DNA of 64,000 bases from Spartobacteria bacterium (GCA_003134785.1 PLCN01000020.1:62001-126000), one strand, 5' to 3'; positions 44,246-53,913 are shown, numbered from the stretch's first letter. Notes: generated by a model not told the origin, from the letters alone. A program made the numbers and translations.

Positions 44246-45553
44246 ATGATGCTCTCCAATTCTCGTTCTGTCGGTCGGCTTCTTTTGGTGTTCGGTGTTT
44301 GTTGGATCCTCCCAATCGTTTCCGCGGAGAATGCCGCGAAATCGTTGACCGGCAAGACTGCAGTTACCGGTGATTGGACTCAGGATGCGCCCGGCGTCCG
44401 GCACAAAATCACCGTGGAAGATCTGCCGCCGCCTTACGCGACCAAGTCGGTGGACAACGGGCCGCGTGTGGTGCGCCCTCCTTCCGACGCGCAGCCTCAT
44501 GTGCCGGCTGATTTCAAGATCGAAGAATACGCCAGCGGCTTCGTTTATCCGCGCTTCCTCCTGACCGCGCCGAATGGCGATGTCTTCGTCACCGAAAGCA
44601 GGACGAATACGATCAAGGTCCTGCGCGACAGCGATGGCGATGGAAAACCCGACGTGACCGAAACCTTCGCCGATCACGGCATGAACGATCCGTTCGGCAT
44701 CGCGTTCTATCCGCCGGGGCCGGAGCCACAGTTTCTTTACGTCGCGAACACCAATGGTGTCGTTAGGTTTCCTTATCGGAACGGCGACACCAAGGCGCGT
44801 GGCCCGGCGGAAAAACTCAGTGCCGAACTTTCCGGCGGCGGGCATTGGACGCGCGACCTGGTTTTTTCTCCCGACGGCAAAAAGATGTACGTCTCCATCG
44901 GTTCGTATTCGAACGTTTCGGACACGGCCATGGAAGCGGATCGCGCGCGCATTTTTGAATTCAATCCCGATGGCACCGGGCAGAAAGTTTTCGCATGGGG
45001 AATCCGCAATGCCGTCGGGATCGCGTTCCGTCCTGGCACTAATGAACTCTGGATGAGCACGAACGAACGCGACGAGCTGGGCGAGGATCTCGTCCCGGAT
45101 TACATCAGCCACGTGGAACCGGGCGGGTTCTATGGCTGGCCCTGGTTTTACCTGGGAAATCATCAGGACCCACGGCACAATGGGAAACACCCGGAGTTCG
45201 CGAGCAGAGTTCTCGTGCCGGATGTGCTGGTGCAAAGTCACTCGGCCACCCTGAATCTCTGCTTCTACGATGGCGCGCAGTTTCCCGCTGAATACAAGGG
45301 CGACATCTTCGCTGCTTTCCATGGTTCCTGGAATCGGGAGCGGCGCACGGGTTACAAGATCGTCCGCGTGCCTCTTGACAAATCGACCGGCAAAGCGCGC
45401 GGCGATTACGAAGATTTCGTGACCGGTTTTGTTACTCCCGAAGGAAATGTGTGGGGCCGGCCGGTCGGTATCACTGTCGCAAAAGATGGTAGCCTTCTCT
45501 TTAGCGAGGATGGAAATAAAACTATCTGGCGGGTGAGCTACACCAGAAAGTAA
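44246..45553 (+). CDS. Secreted six-bladed beta-propeller sugar dehydrogenase-like protein
   Basis: 435 residues with a signal peptide (LLLVFGVCWILPIVSA). The body is of the soluble PQQ-dependent glucose/sorbosone dehydrogenase group: DGDVFVTESRTN, FGIAFYPPG, VFSPDGKKMYVSIGS and GIRNAVGIAFRPGTNELWMSTNERDELG. The first 50 residues after the signal are an extra Pro-rich lead. The enzyme would act in the periplasm on an aldose. It starts 2 bp after yraN. PQQ use is inferred from family. Confidence 0.88.
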   Translation: MMLSNSRSVGRLLLVFGVCWILPIVSAENAAKSLTGKTAVTGDWTQDAPGVRHKITVEDLPPPYATKSVDNGPRVVRPPSDAQPHVPADFKIEEYASGFVYPRFLLTAPNGDVFVTESRTNTIKVLRDSDGDGKPDVTETFADHGMNDPFGIAFYPPGPEPQFLYVANTNGVVRFPYRNGDTKARGPAEKLSAELSGGGHWTRDLVFSPDGKKMYVSIGSYSNVSDTAMEADRARIFEFNPDGTGQKVFAWGIRNAVGIAFRPGTNELWMSTNERDELGEDLVPDYISHVEPGGFYGWPWFYLGNHQDPRHNGKHPEFASRVLVPDVLVQSHSATLNLCFYDGAQFPAEYKGDIFAAFHGSWNRERRTGYKIVRVPLDKSTGKARGDYEDFVTGFVTPEGNVWGRPVGITVAKDGSLLFSEDGNKTIWRVSYTRK

Positions 45554-45568
45554 TTAAAAATTAAACGC

Positions 45569-45694
45569 GTGTCATCCCGAGCCGCGCAGACGGCGAGGGA
45601 CCTCCCATCTACTGTTGAATCACGCTTGGGATGACAAGACGTTTCCAACTGCGAGTGCGAGGTCCCTCCGCGTCTGCGCGCGTCGGGATGACAC
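45569..45694. repeat. Inverted-repeat element, family E copy 2
   Basis: GTGTCATCCCGAGCCGCGCA left end and CGTCTGCGCGCGTCGGGATG right end match as inverted repeats with about two mismatches. A second GGGATGACA lies in the interior, so this may be a composite of two ends. Between convergent genes. Confidence 0.85.
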
Positions 45695-45726
45695 ACTTCT
45701 TTGGCCATGCCACGCGTTGTGCGACG

Positions 45727-46473
45727 TCACACGAGCAATTCGTAGGAAAGAATACTGAGACAATAGATCGACGCCGTCTCAACCCGGAGCACCACCGGCC
45801 CGAGTGTAATCGGCCGGCAGCCCTGGCTCCGCGCCAGCGAAAGCTCCGCCGGCGTGAAATCACCTTCGGGTCCGACCAGCATCAACACGTTGCCCGGCCG
45901 CTCGCTATTTCCGGCCGAATACTCCGCTAGAATTTTCTTGAGATGCATCGCATCGGATTGAAGCGATCCGATCAGCTGCAGATCAAATCGCCGATGCTCC
46001 TGAAAAAATTGCGCGAGCGTTTGCGGTGTGCGCACCCGCGGCAGCCAATTCTGTCCGCATTGCTTCGCCGCTTCGATCGCAACGGTTTGCCACTTGGCCT
46101 GCTTCGAGGTGGCGCTTTCCTCATCCAGGCGCACGACCGTCCGGTCGGAAAGAAGCGGAGCGATCTCCGCCGCGCCGATCTCGACCGCTTTTTGCACGAT
46201 CAGATCCATGTTCTTCCCTTTGGGAATCGCCTGGCCGAGCGTGATCTGGCAGCGCAACGGCGGCGTTTGCGCTTCGTGCAATCTGCGCAGACGGATCGCG
46301 GTAGCTTCACTGGAAACGATTTCGGCCGTGATCTCGCGGCCACAGCCATTAAACAGAACAACTTTGTCGCCGGTCTCCATGCGCAAGACGTGGCCGGCAT
46401 GATGCGCTTCCGACCCGCTCAGCAACGGCGCGTCGGGATTCCACTCGTTAGGCGGGATGTAGAACCGGTGCAT
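45727..46473 (-). CDS. rsmE: 16S rRNA m3U1498 methyltransferase
   Basis: 248 residues of the SPOUT class. N-terminal MHRFYIP (start at 46473) with the SEAHHAGHVLRM segment, then LVGPEGDFTPAELSLA and LGPVVLRVETA, the knotted SAM site. It methylates U1498 of 16S rRNA. It is the last gene of the STAS-phosphatase-grpE-dnaJ run. The ATG is set by the MHRF family start. Confidence 0.95.
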   Translation of the reverse strand: MHRFYIPPNEWNPDAPLLSGSEAHHAGHVLRMETGDKVVLFNGCGREITAEIVSSEATAIRLRRLHEAQTPPLRCQITLGQAIPKGKNMDLIVQKAVEIGAAEIAPLLSDRTVVRLDEESATSKQAKWQTVAIEAAKQCGQNWLPRVRTPQTLAQFFQEHRRFDLQLIGSLQSDAMHLKKILAEYSAGNSERPGNVLMLVGPEGDFTPAELSLARSQGCRPITLGPVVLRVETASIYCLSILSYELLV

Positions 46474-46520
46474 CAGCAATAAGGGTTCGGAGTTTCCTTT
46501 GTCGCCAACAAGGAAGCCGA

Positions 46521-47663
46521 TCAGCGAAAAAATTCTTTCGCGCGATCGAAAAAGCTTTTGTGCAGCGGCGTGTTTTCGTCGCCGCAAAGCTTGGAAAATT
46601 CTTCGAGCTTCTGGCGCTGCTCGGCGTTCAGCCGCGTCGGCACTTCGACCAAAAGCCGTGCCAGCAGATCGCCACGGTCGCGCGCGTTTACGTTAACAAT
46701 GCCCTTGCCGCGCAACTTGAAAACCTGACCGCTTTGCGTTCCCGCCGGCACTTTGAGAGTCGCTTTGCCTTCGAGAGTCGGCACTGCGATTTCGCCCCCG
46801 AGCGCAGCTACGGTAAAGGAAATCGGAACTTCGCAATAAAGATTGTCCTCTTCGCGCTGGAAAATTTCGTGCTCCTTGATGTGAATGACGACGTAGAGAT
46901 CGCCGGGCGGTCCTCCGCGAATCCCGGCCTCGCCGTTGGCCGTCGAGCGAAGACGTGAGCCGTCGGAAATTCCGGCGGGAATTTTAAGCTTGATGCGGCT
47001 GGTGTTCTCGACTCGGCCTTCGCCATCGCAAACGCGGCATGGTTTCTCCATGATCTGCCCGACCCCGCGGCACCGCGGACACGTTTGCGAGACCTGGAAA
47101 AATCCGCGCGAGCTAATAACCTGGCCGCGGCCGCCGCAGGTGGGACAATTGATGGTGCGCGAGCCAGGCTCGGCGCCCTTGCCCTGGCACTTGCTGCAGG
47201 TGTCGAGCTTGCGGACTTCGATTTCCTTGTCCACGCCGAAAGCCGCTTCTTCGAGCGTGATCTGCATGTCGTAACGCAGATCGGACCCGCGCTGGCGTCC
47301 TTCACGGTCGGTGGTCGCGCCTCCGCCGAAAAACGTTTCGAAAATTCCACCGGCGCCGCCGCCGCCGCCGAACACTTCCCGGAAAATATCGAACGGATCG
47401 TGAAACCCTCCGCCACGGCCAGCCGTGCCTTGAGCGAAAGCGGCATGGCCAAAACGATCGTAGGCCGCGCGCTTATCCGCATCCATGAGCACGTCATACG
47501 CTTCGCCGAGCTCTTTGAATTTCTCTTCGGCATGCGGGTCATCCGGATTTTTGTCCGGATGAAACTTAACCGCAAGTTTGCGATAGGCGCGCTTCACCTC
47601 TTCTTCCGACGCCTCTCGGGCCACGGCCAGGACTTCGTAGTAATCGCGTTTCTTCGTCGCCAT
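46521..47663 (-). CDS. dnaJ: Chaperone protein DnaJ
   Basis: 380 residues. J domain with HPD at about residues 36-38, Gly/Phe-rich linker ([13 protein letters not shown]), four CxxCxGxG-type zinc motifs ([32 protein letters not shown]) and two substrate-binding beta domains. Co-chaperone of DnaK. Upstream is grpE with a hexamer-repeat hairpin between. Confidence 0.97.
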   Translation of the reverse strand: MATKKRDYYEVLAVAREASEEEVKRAYRKLAVKFHPDKNPDDPHAEEKFKELGEAYDVLMDADKRAAYDRFGHAAFAQGTAGRGGGFHDPFDIFREVFGGGGGAGGIFETFFGGGATTDREGRQRGSDLRYDMQITLEEAAFGVDKEIEVRKLDTCSKCQGKGAEPGSRTINCPTCGGRGQVISSRGFFQVSQTCPRCRGVGQIMEKPCRVCDGEGRVENTSRIKLKIPAGISDGSRLRSTANGEAGIRGGPPGDLYVVIHIKEHEIFQREEDNLYCEVPISFTVAALGGEIAVPTLEGKATLKVPAGTQSGQVFKLRGKGIVNVNARDRGDLLARLLVEVPTRLNAEQRQKLEEFSKLCGDENTPLHKSFFDRAKEFFR

Positions 47664-47699
47664 TTGCTAGATCCCGAACACTCTTGGGGATTGAGACAG

Positions 47700-47775
47700 A
47701 ATCGTGCTCGTGCTCGAACTCAAGCTCGAATGGGCCGCTTTGCGGACTAAAGAAAGATCGAGCACGAGCACGATT
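47700..47775. repeat. Hairpin of hexamer repeats (GTGCTC) between grpE and dnaJ
   Basis: AATCGTGCTCGTGCTCGA at 47700-47717 and the exact reverse complement at 47758-47775, loop about 40 nt. The arms are GTGCTC hexamers. If transcribed it forms an 18-bp stem in the grpE-dnaJ mRNA. Confidence 0.88.
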
Positions 47776-47784
47776 ACGAGTGGA

Positions 47785-48339
47785 TTACTTCGCGGGGCCG
47801 CTTGAGACCACGACACTCGAGGGACGAAGGAGCCGATCCTTCATGCGGTAGCCGCGGCGGGTCTGCCGGATTACCACGCCTTCAGGAAATTCCTCGCTTG
47901 GTTCGTGCGCAATCGCTTCATGCAGGTTCGGGTCAAACTTTTGACCGGTCGCATCGATGGGCTGAAGACCTTGGTCGGTCAAAAAATCCATTAACTGTTT
48001 CAAGACCATGCTCATGCCGGAAAACACCGGCGATTGCTCGCCTTCGCTCCGAGCGGCCTCGAGGCCGAGATCGAAATTATCCACGATCGGAATAAGGCGC
48101 TCCAAGAGCGTGCTGTTCGCATACTTGATCGCTTCTTCCTTCTCACGCGCGGACCGCTTTTTGTAATTCTCGAAATCCGCCTGGCTCCGCAAAGCAAGAT
48201 CGCGGAAACGATCCAGGTCCGCCTGCAAATCTCCGGGGTTATCTTCTTCCGTTGCATCCGCCTTCACTGCCGGGGTTTCCGGAGTGGGCGAGCGCTTGTC
48301 CTCCTCGGCGGGCGATTCAGTAACAGGGATTCTTCTCAT
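47785..48339 (-). CDS. grpE: Nucleotide exchange factor GrpE
   Basis: 184 residues. Acidic disordered start, long coiled coil (LRSQADFENYKKRSAREKEE) and beta-wing ending in VVIRQTRRGYRMKDRLLRPSSV. It releases ADP from DnaK. ATG 48339 overlaps the stop of the phosphatase gene as ATGA. dnaJ is 120 bp downstream across a hairpin; dnaK and hrcA are not in view. Confidence 0.96.
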   Translation of the reverse strand: MRRIPVTESPAEEDKRSPTPETPAVKADATEEDNPGDLQADLDRFRDLALRSQADFENYKKRSAREKEEAIKYANSTLLERLIPIVDNFDLGLEAARSEGEQSPVFSGMSMVLKQLMDFLTDQGLQPIDATGQKFDPNLHEAIAHEPSEEFPEGVVIRQTRRGYRMKDRLLRPSSVVVSSGPAK

Positions 48340-49772
48340 GTTTTGCGAATGGCGATCAAAGTGATGTCGTCGTTTTGCGGCTGCGATCCCACGAAGTTCC
48401 GCAGCTCGTCGATGATCCGGGCAATTATGGCCGGAGCACCGCTGGCCGCACTGGCACGAACGCATTCGATCATGCGGTCAAAACCAAATTCGTCTCCGTT
48501 TGCGTCGAGCGCCTCAGTTACTCCATCGGTGTAGAGGAGCAGGCAATCGTCCTTTTCAAGGGTGAGAACGAAGTCGCTCGTTATCCTATCGAACACGCTT
48601 CCGCTGTCAATTCCCACCACCATGCCCGGCGGCTTGAGCGGCGTGATCGTCTGGGTGCGGTGCTCGTAATGAAGCGGCGCGTCGTGCCCCGCTCGGCAGA
48701 GCGTCACCGTCTTCCGCACATAATCGAGAACCACGTAAGCCATGCTGATGAACATGTCCTCCTTGATGTCGGGATAGAGCTGCCGGTTTACCTTTTGCAA
48801 CACATCCGCCGGCGAAGGATTTCCCGCCGCCTGACTGCGCAAAACGCTGCGGCAGATCGCCATGATGATCGAGGCGGGCACGCCCTTTCCGGAGACGTCG
48901 GCAATCGCCACGCCGAGACGATCGTCATCCACTTTGATGTAATCGAAATAATCGCCGCTGACATGGCGCGCGGGAATATTGAGGCCGCTGATCTCGAAGC
49001 CCTCGACCACCGGCGCTTCGCTGGGGAGCAGGATGCGCTGGATATCGCGCGCGATCTCGAGGTCGTGATCGAGGCGTTTCTTCTCGTTCGCTTCCGAATA
49101 AATGATGGCGTTGTAAAGCGCGAAAGCCGATTGCTCGGCGATCGATTTGAACACGACGAAATCGCTCGGGCTAAAGGGCACGTTTCCGACGCCATTGCCG
49201 AGCGCGAGAACGCCCATGTTTTGTTTTCCGTAAAGCAGCGGCGTGACCATGACCGACGTCGCGCCGAGAGAAGTGCCGCGCAAGTTCGCCAACTCCGGCG
49301 CGCCCGCGAGGTCGGTGAGCAACACAGGCTCGCGCGTTTGCCAGACGCGGCCGACGAGGCCTTCGCCGGGCGGTATGGTATGCAGGCGCAAATAGGTCTC
49401 CAGGGCTGTCCCCGTGCTGGCGGCCTGCTGCAAAATATGCGGCGGCACTTCCACGAACGGCGGCGAACCCTTCGAGATATAGGCGGGCGCCAGCTTTCCC
49501 CCGGCGCGTTCCATCATGTAAAGCGCGCCGCCTTGCGCGTCGAGAATCCGAGCCGCGCCTTCCACGATCAACCGGTGCAGGTCCGCCGCTCTGATCGTTT
49601 CCGTGAACGCCTCGCCCAGCCCGTGCAAAAAATCGAAGACGAGCGTTTCCTCGATCTGGATTTCTTCCTTCGAGCGTTCGAGCTGGCGAACCCGAACGCG
49701 CTGTTGCCACCAGGTGAAAATCCAGCCCGCGACACACGCGATCAACAGCCCGGAGAGAATGATAGGCCACAT
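48336..49772 (-). CDS. RsbU-type PP2C phosphatase with membrane anchor and GAF domain
   Basis: 478 residues. One N-terminal membrane segment (IILSGLLIACVAGWIF), a GAF domain (about 50-215), a short helix, then a SpoIIE/PP2C phosphatase (about 240-478) with metal-site SGDYFDYIK, ADVSGKG and DDCLLLYTDGVTEA motifs. Such enzymes dephosphorylate an STAS antagonist and thereby release a sigma factor. An STAS gene is directly upstream and grpE overlaps downstream, so the phosphatase may sense stress and act on the heat-shock genes' own operon. Confidence 0.93.
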   Translation of the reverse strand: MWPIILSGLLIACVAGWIFTWWQQRVRVRQLERSKEEIQIEETLVFDFLHGLGEAFTETIRAADLHRLIVEGAARILDAQGGALYMMERAGGKLAPAYISKGSPPFVEVPPHILQQAASTGTALETYLRLHTIPPGEGLVGRVWQTREPVLLTDLAGAPELANLRGTSLGATSVMVTPLLYGKQNMGVLALGNGVGNVPFSPSDFVVFKSIAEQSAFALYNAIIYSEANEKKRLDHDLEIARDIQRILLPSEAPVVEGFEISGLNIPARHVSGDYFDYIKVDDDRLGVAIADVSGKGVPASIIMAICRSVLRSQAAGNPSPADVLQKVNRQLYPDIKEDMFISMAYVVLDYVRKTVTLCRAGHDAPLHYEHRTQTITPLKPPGMVVGIDSGSVFDRITSDFVLTLEKDDCLLLYTDGVTEALDANGDEFGFDRMIECVRASAASGAPAIIARIIDELRNFVGSQPQNDDITLIAIRKT

Positions 49773-49787
49773 GCGCCGCGGGCTGGA

Positions 49788-50303
49788 TTACTTCGACGCC
49801 GTCTCTTGATGGAGATCTTGTTTTAGATAATCGAGAACATCCTTGAACTTCGAGAAATTCTGCGGCGCCGCATCGCACAAGGCCTGGTGCGCATCAAGCA
49901 TCTCCCGGGATGTCTGCTGCTTCTTTTCCTCAGCCGATTCCACGGCCTTTTCGCGTTGCAACAGCTCGCACTGGGGCGCGGCCGTTCCGTTCGATTGGAT
50001 GCTGAAGATCTGGTCGAGGCCGAGACCGGTCAGAAGATTGCGACTGCGCTCGCCGCAATGGATTACATGCAGATGTCCGTGCCCGAGTTCCTTCAAACGA
50101 AGAGCTACGCCTGCCATCGTCCCCATGAAGGTGGAGTCCATCATGGCGCAATTCTCCAGATCGACCACGAATTCGCGATAGCCACGATTGACCATTTCGC
50201 GGGTGAATTCTTTGAGATTGCCGCTGTTGAGAAAGCTGCCCCTGCCTTCCACTTTGACCCAAACGCGGTCGCCGTTTACTCCGACTTGAATTGAAGACTC
50301 CAC
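49788..50303 (-). CDS. STAS-domain anti-sigma factor antagonist (RsbV-like)
   Basis: About 171 residues. STAS fold with the phospho-Ser region MMDSTFMGTMAG, preceded by FVVDLENC. A C-terminal extension of about 60 residues with a Glu/Lys/Gln-rich helix is unusual for simple RsbV. GTG 50303 is preferred because upstream sequence to ATG 50411 looks non-coding. It lies 15 bp before the phosphatase that would act on it. No RsbW kinase is in the window. Confidence 0.88.
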   Translation of the reverse strand: MESSIQVGVNGDRVWVKVEGRGSFLNSGNLKEFTREMVNRGYREFVVDLENCAMMDSTFMGTMAGVALRLKELGHGHLHVIHCGERSRNLLTGLGLDQIFSIQSNGTAAPQCELLQREKAVESAEEKKQQTSREMLDAHQALCDAAPQNFSKFKDVLDYLKQDLHQETASK

Positions 50304-50435
50304 AACTGCCTGGGAAAATATAAGATCACGCCCCCTAGTGTCAAACCTGCTGATTGGGTTAGCAGCTTCCAAGCCGGGCGGAAATGGAGGGGCTGACGAC
50401 GCAGGAAGCATCGCCCTGACGGGCCGGCGCTGAGC

Positions 50436-50978
50436 TTATTCCCAGAGGTAGGAAAGGTTTTGCGCCACGATCCGCCCGTTCTCGACGAGCAGGCAGCGCC
50501 AGGCGATGACGCGGCCGTCGTTGAAATAATCATCACCGAGGATGGCGAACTCGGTTTTGGTATTCCCCTTCACGTTCGTGTAGGAAATCTCGCGCGCCTG
50601 GACAAAGGAGCGGAGCTTCTCCTGGCGATACTCCAGTCGCACAGTCACATTCGCCGGCCGCTTTACGCGCCAGAAGAAATCGAAATAATTCCCATAGCGC
50701 TGGCGCCTATCGGCCTCCGTAATCGCGCCATACATTCGGTAACCGCGTTCGAAATTAATGGACGCTTCGGCGATGCCCGGGTTGGTGGAAGTGAACATGT
50801 TCTGACGGGTCTTTAGGGGAGCGGGGTCCAGCAAGAAAAGCTTGGTTTTTCTGAACTGAAAATCACTGCTCAGAGCCAGCGGCAAGGGCGTCACTTTGGA
50901 TAACACCTTGGGAGCTTCTGCGGCCAGAAGGTTGCCGACCGAAGCCGTCGCTAGAAGAAATAGCATCACCAATTTCAT
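50436..50978 (-). CDS. Secreted protein of unknown function
   Basis: 180 residues with signal peptide (LVMLFLLATASVGNLLAA). The rest is beta-rich with aromatic Tyr/Phe segments (YGNYFDFFWRVK, LGDDYFNDGRVIAW). The last strand YLWE is hydrophobic. Longer frames to 51458 run through the divergent region and were rejected. Family not recognised. It is divergent from the exonuclease-ligase gene across repeat B2. Confidence 0.78.
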   Translation of the reverse strand: MKLVMLFLLATASVGNLLAAEAPKVLSKVTPLPLALSSDFQFRKTKLFLLDPAPLKTRQNMFTSTNPGIAEASINFERGYRMYGAITEADRRQRYGNYFDFFWRVKRPANVTVRLEYRQEKLRSFVQAREISYTNVKGNTKTEFAILGDDYFNDGRVIAWRCLLVENGRIVAQNLSYLWE

Positions 50979-51046
50979 CGGAGTGATGGAAAAGGAATCG
51001 CAACCCGGTGTCAATGCAACCGCGAGCTGCGGACACGCGCGCTCTT

Positions 51047-51124
51047 CTGTAGCCGCCGCCCTATTGGCGGCGCAAGAGAAGGCGACGTCCTCCCACGGCG
51101 CTTCGCAGAGCGAAGCCGCTACAG
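51047..51124. repeat. Palindromic intergenic repeat, family B copy 2
   Basis: CTGTAGCCGCCGCCCTATTG left and AGAGCGAAGCCGCTACAG right. The left arm has diverged more than in copy 1. It fills the divergent region before the exonuclease-ligase GTG. Confidence 0.75.
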
Positions 51125-51179
51125 GGCTATAGAATGGAATGCCGGTTTCGCCCGCGGCGTTTCGCAGGTAAAATTTTCC

Positions 51180-53897
51180 GTGATCGAAGTTCGTTACGAC
51201 CGCGGTGTCTACCTGTCTAACGAGGATATCTGGCTGGACCCATGGGACCGGAAGCCGTTTGCGTTTGTCTCTCATGCCCACAGCGATCACATCGCGCCGC
51301 ATGACGAGATCATCGTCTCGGAGCGCACCGCGCGGCTGATGCAGGCGCGTTTGCCCGGGAAACGGAACGAGCATGTAGTGGCGTTCGGCGAGCGCACGAC
51401 CATTCGCGGTCTCGACCTGATGCTCTTGCCCGCGGGTCACATCTTCGGTTCGGCGCAATTCTTCCTCGAGACGAAAAGCGGATCACTGCTCTACACCGGC
51501 GATTTTAAATTGCGGCCCGGACGATCCGCCGAACCGGCAGAGTGGCGGCAGGCGGACACGCTGATCATGGAAACGACATATGGCTTGCCCCGTTATCGTT
51601 TGCCGCCCACCGACGAAGTCATCGGGCAGATTGTAGCCTTTTGCCGCGACGCGCTCGAGTCTGGCGCTGTCCCCGTGCTGCTGGGCTATTCGTTAGGCAA
51701 GGCACAGGAAATCCTTTGCTCGCTCGCCGGCGCCGGCCTCAAACCGATGCTGCATGGGTCGGTCCATCGCATGACGCGGATCTACGAGCAGTTTGGACAA
51801 TCGTTTTGCGAATACGAACGCTACAACGCGAATGAGGTCGCGGGCAAAGTTCTCATCTGTCCGCCGAACGCGAATCGTTCGCGCATGCTCGAAAAAATCC
51901 GGGACAAACGCGTGGCCGTGATCAGCGGCTGGGCGGTCGAGCCGAATGCGATCTACCGCTACCAGGTCGACGCCGCTTTTCCGCTTTCCGATCACGCCGA
52001 TTATGACGATCTTTTGCGCTACGTTGAACTGGTGCGGCCGCGGCGGGTCCTCACGCTGCACGGATTCGCCGCGGAGTTTGCGCGCGATCTGCGCGACCGC
52101 GGAATCGAAGCGTGGGCCCTAAGCGATCAGAACCAACTCGAATTGACGCTCGGCACTTTCCGTGCGCCCCCCGTCGCCGTGTCGAACCGACAATCGTCCG
52201 CAGTCGCTTCGGAGTTTTGTGATTTCGCGAACGTGGGTGAGGCGATCGCGGCCACGTCAGCCAAGCTCGAAAAAATCCGGCTGCTCGCGGAATACCTGCG
52301 AAGCCTTGATCCGGCGAAACTCTCCATCGCGGCGATTTATTTCACCGGAAAACCGTTTCCGCAAAATGATCTGCGAACGCTTCAGGCTGGCTGGGCCGTG
52401 ATTCATCGGGCGCTGATTGGTGCCGCAAAGCTGAGCGAGGCGGAGTTTCGCCGCATCGCCAGCTCGCACGGTGACGCGGGCAAGACCGCGTTGGCAGCGC
52501 TCGAGAATCGCACCGCGTCGGAACCATTCGCGCTGAGTGAATCTCGAACATTCTTCGAGTCACTCCACAAAGCTCGGGGTCCCCTGGCGAAGACTGAACT
52601 TCTTCAAGCGCGTCTCGCCAAGATATCGGCGCGTGAAGGCCAATATGTGATCAAGATTTTGACGGGCGATCTGCGGATCGGTTTGCGCGAAGGGCTCGTG
52701 GAAGAAGCGATCGCTTCGGCGTTCGATGCTCCGCTCGATGACGTGAAGGAAGCAAACATGCTTCTCGGTGACATCGGTGAAACAGCCGTGCTCGCCTTTA
52801 AAGGCGAACTGCAACGCGCGGAACTTTCCCTGTTCCGCCCGATCAAATGCATGCTGGCGAGTCCGGAGCCGACGGCGGAAGCGATCTGGGCGCGGTTCGC
52901 AAAAAAGCCGGCGAATCATGAAAGCGCTGTACCGGTTGCGACAGTTTACGTCGAAGACAAATTCGACGGCATTCGCGCGCAGCTTCATCGCGGCGCGGGA
53001 CGCGTGGAAATATTTTCACGGGATCTGGGCCGCATGACCGATCAGTTCAGCGAGCTGGCTGACCAGGCGGAAAAGTTCAACGACGAGCTGATTCTCGACG
53101 GCGAGATCATTGCGTTCGAACACGGCAAGAAGCTCACGTTCTTCGATCTGCAAAAGCGGCTCGGCCGAAAAAATGAAGGAGCCGATTTGTTTGCTACAGC
53201 ATCAGCAGATGTGCCGGTCGTTTTCGTCGCGTTCGATTTGCTTTGGAAGAATGGGCAATCGTTCTTGCGGAAGCCGCTGCGGGAACGGCGAGAATCTTTG
53301 CGGGGCCTCGACCTGCCGCCACAATTTCAACTCGCGGAGATTTATCCGGCGCTTTCGGCGGAGGAGATTGAGGAATCATTTCGGCTTTCACGCCGGCGCC
53401 TGAATGAAGGACTGATGGTGAAAGATCCTGAAAGCCTTTATTCTCCGGGTCGGCGCGGAATGTTCTGGTTCAAACTCAAGAAAGAACTGGCGACACTCGA
53501 CGTGGTGGTGGTCGCGGCAGAGCTGGGCCACGGCAAGCGCAATCACGTCTTGAGCGATTACACCTTCGCGTTGCGCGACGAAACGACCGGCCAGTTGGCG
53601 ACAATCGGAAAGGCCTACAGTGGTTTGACGGACGTCGAAATCGCCGAGCTGACCGAGCATTTCAAGAAACAGACAATCAAGAACCGCGGTCGGTATCGCG
53701 AAGTGAAACCGGACATCATCCTAGAGATCGCATTCGATTCGGTCCAGCCCAGCACGCGACATGAGAGCGGGTTGGCTCTGCGCTTTCCCCGCATCAAAGC
53801 GATTCGGCGCGACAAGGGCGTGGATGCGATCGACACACTGGCTTACGCGCGCACGCTGGTGAAGCGACCCGAGCCGACGGCCGAGCTACCGCGCTAA
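51180..53897 (+). CDS. Metallo-beta-lactamase exonuclease fused to ATP-dependent DNA ligase
   Basis: 905 residues, GTG start. Residues 1-330 are an MBL-fold/beta-CASP ligase-associated exonuclease with zinc motif SHAHSDH (H32, H34, D36, H37) and VISGWAVEP. From about 350 on it is an LigB/LigC-type ATP-dependent ligase: nucleotidyltransferase Lys K594 in EDKFDGIRA, LDGEIIAF, and a C-terminal OB fold with ELGHGKRN. In most bacteria the two are separate genes beside lhr and pdeM; here neither neighbour is present. A role in DNA repair is inferred. Confidence 0.92.
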   Translation: MIEVRYDRGVYLSNEDIWLDPWDRKPFAFVSHAHSDHIAPHDEIIVSERTARLMQARLPGKRNEHVVAFGERTTIRGLDLMLLPAGHIFGSAQFFLETKSGSLLYTGDFKLRPGRSAEPAEWRQADTLIMETTYGLPRYRLPPTDEVIGQIVAFCRDALESGAVPVLLGYSLGKAQEILCSLAGAGLKPMLHGSVHRMTRIYEQFGQSFCEYERYNANEVAGKVLICPPNANRSRMLEKIRDKRVAVISGWAVEPNAIYRYQVDAAFPLSDHADYDDLLRYVELVRPRRVLTLHGFAAEFARDLRDRGIEAWALSDQNQLELTLGTFRAPPVAVSNRQSSAVASEFCDFANVGEAIAATSAKLEKIRLLAEYLRSLDPAKLSIAAIYFTGKPFPQNDLRTLQAGWAVIHRALIGAAKLSEAEFRRIASSHGDAGKTALAALENRTASEPFALSESRTFFESLHKARGPLAKTELLQARLAKISAREGQYVIKILTGDLRIGLREGLVEEAIASAFDAPLDDVKEANMLLGDIGETAVLAFKGELQRAELSLFRPIKCMLASPEPTAEAIWARFAKKPANHESAVPVATVYVEDKFDGIRAQLHRGAGRVEIFSRDLGRMTDQFSELADQAEKFNDELILDGEIIAFEHGKKLTFFDLQKRLGRKNEGADLFATASADVPVVFVAFDLLWKNGQSFLRKPLRERRESLRGLDLPPQFQLAEIYPALSAEEIEESFRLSRRRLNEGLMVKDPESLYSPGRRGMFWFKLKKELATLDVVVVAAELGHGKRNHVLSDYTFALRDETTGQLATIGKAYSGLTDVEIAELTEHFKKQTIKNRGRYREVKPDIILEIAFDSVQPSTRHESGLALRFPRIKAIRRDKGVDAIDTLAYARTLVKRPEPTAELPR

Positions 53898-53913
53898 ACT
53901 TGCAGCCGCCCTG

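Noticed and set aside
50979-51458. 160-codon N-terminal extension of the secreted protein at 50436
   Set aside because: It crosses repeat B2 and lies antisense to the exonuclease gene; the ATG at 50978 begins a proper signal peptide.
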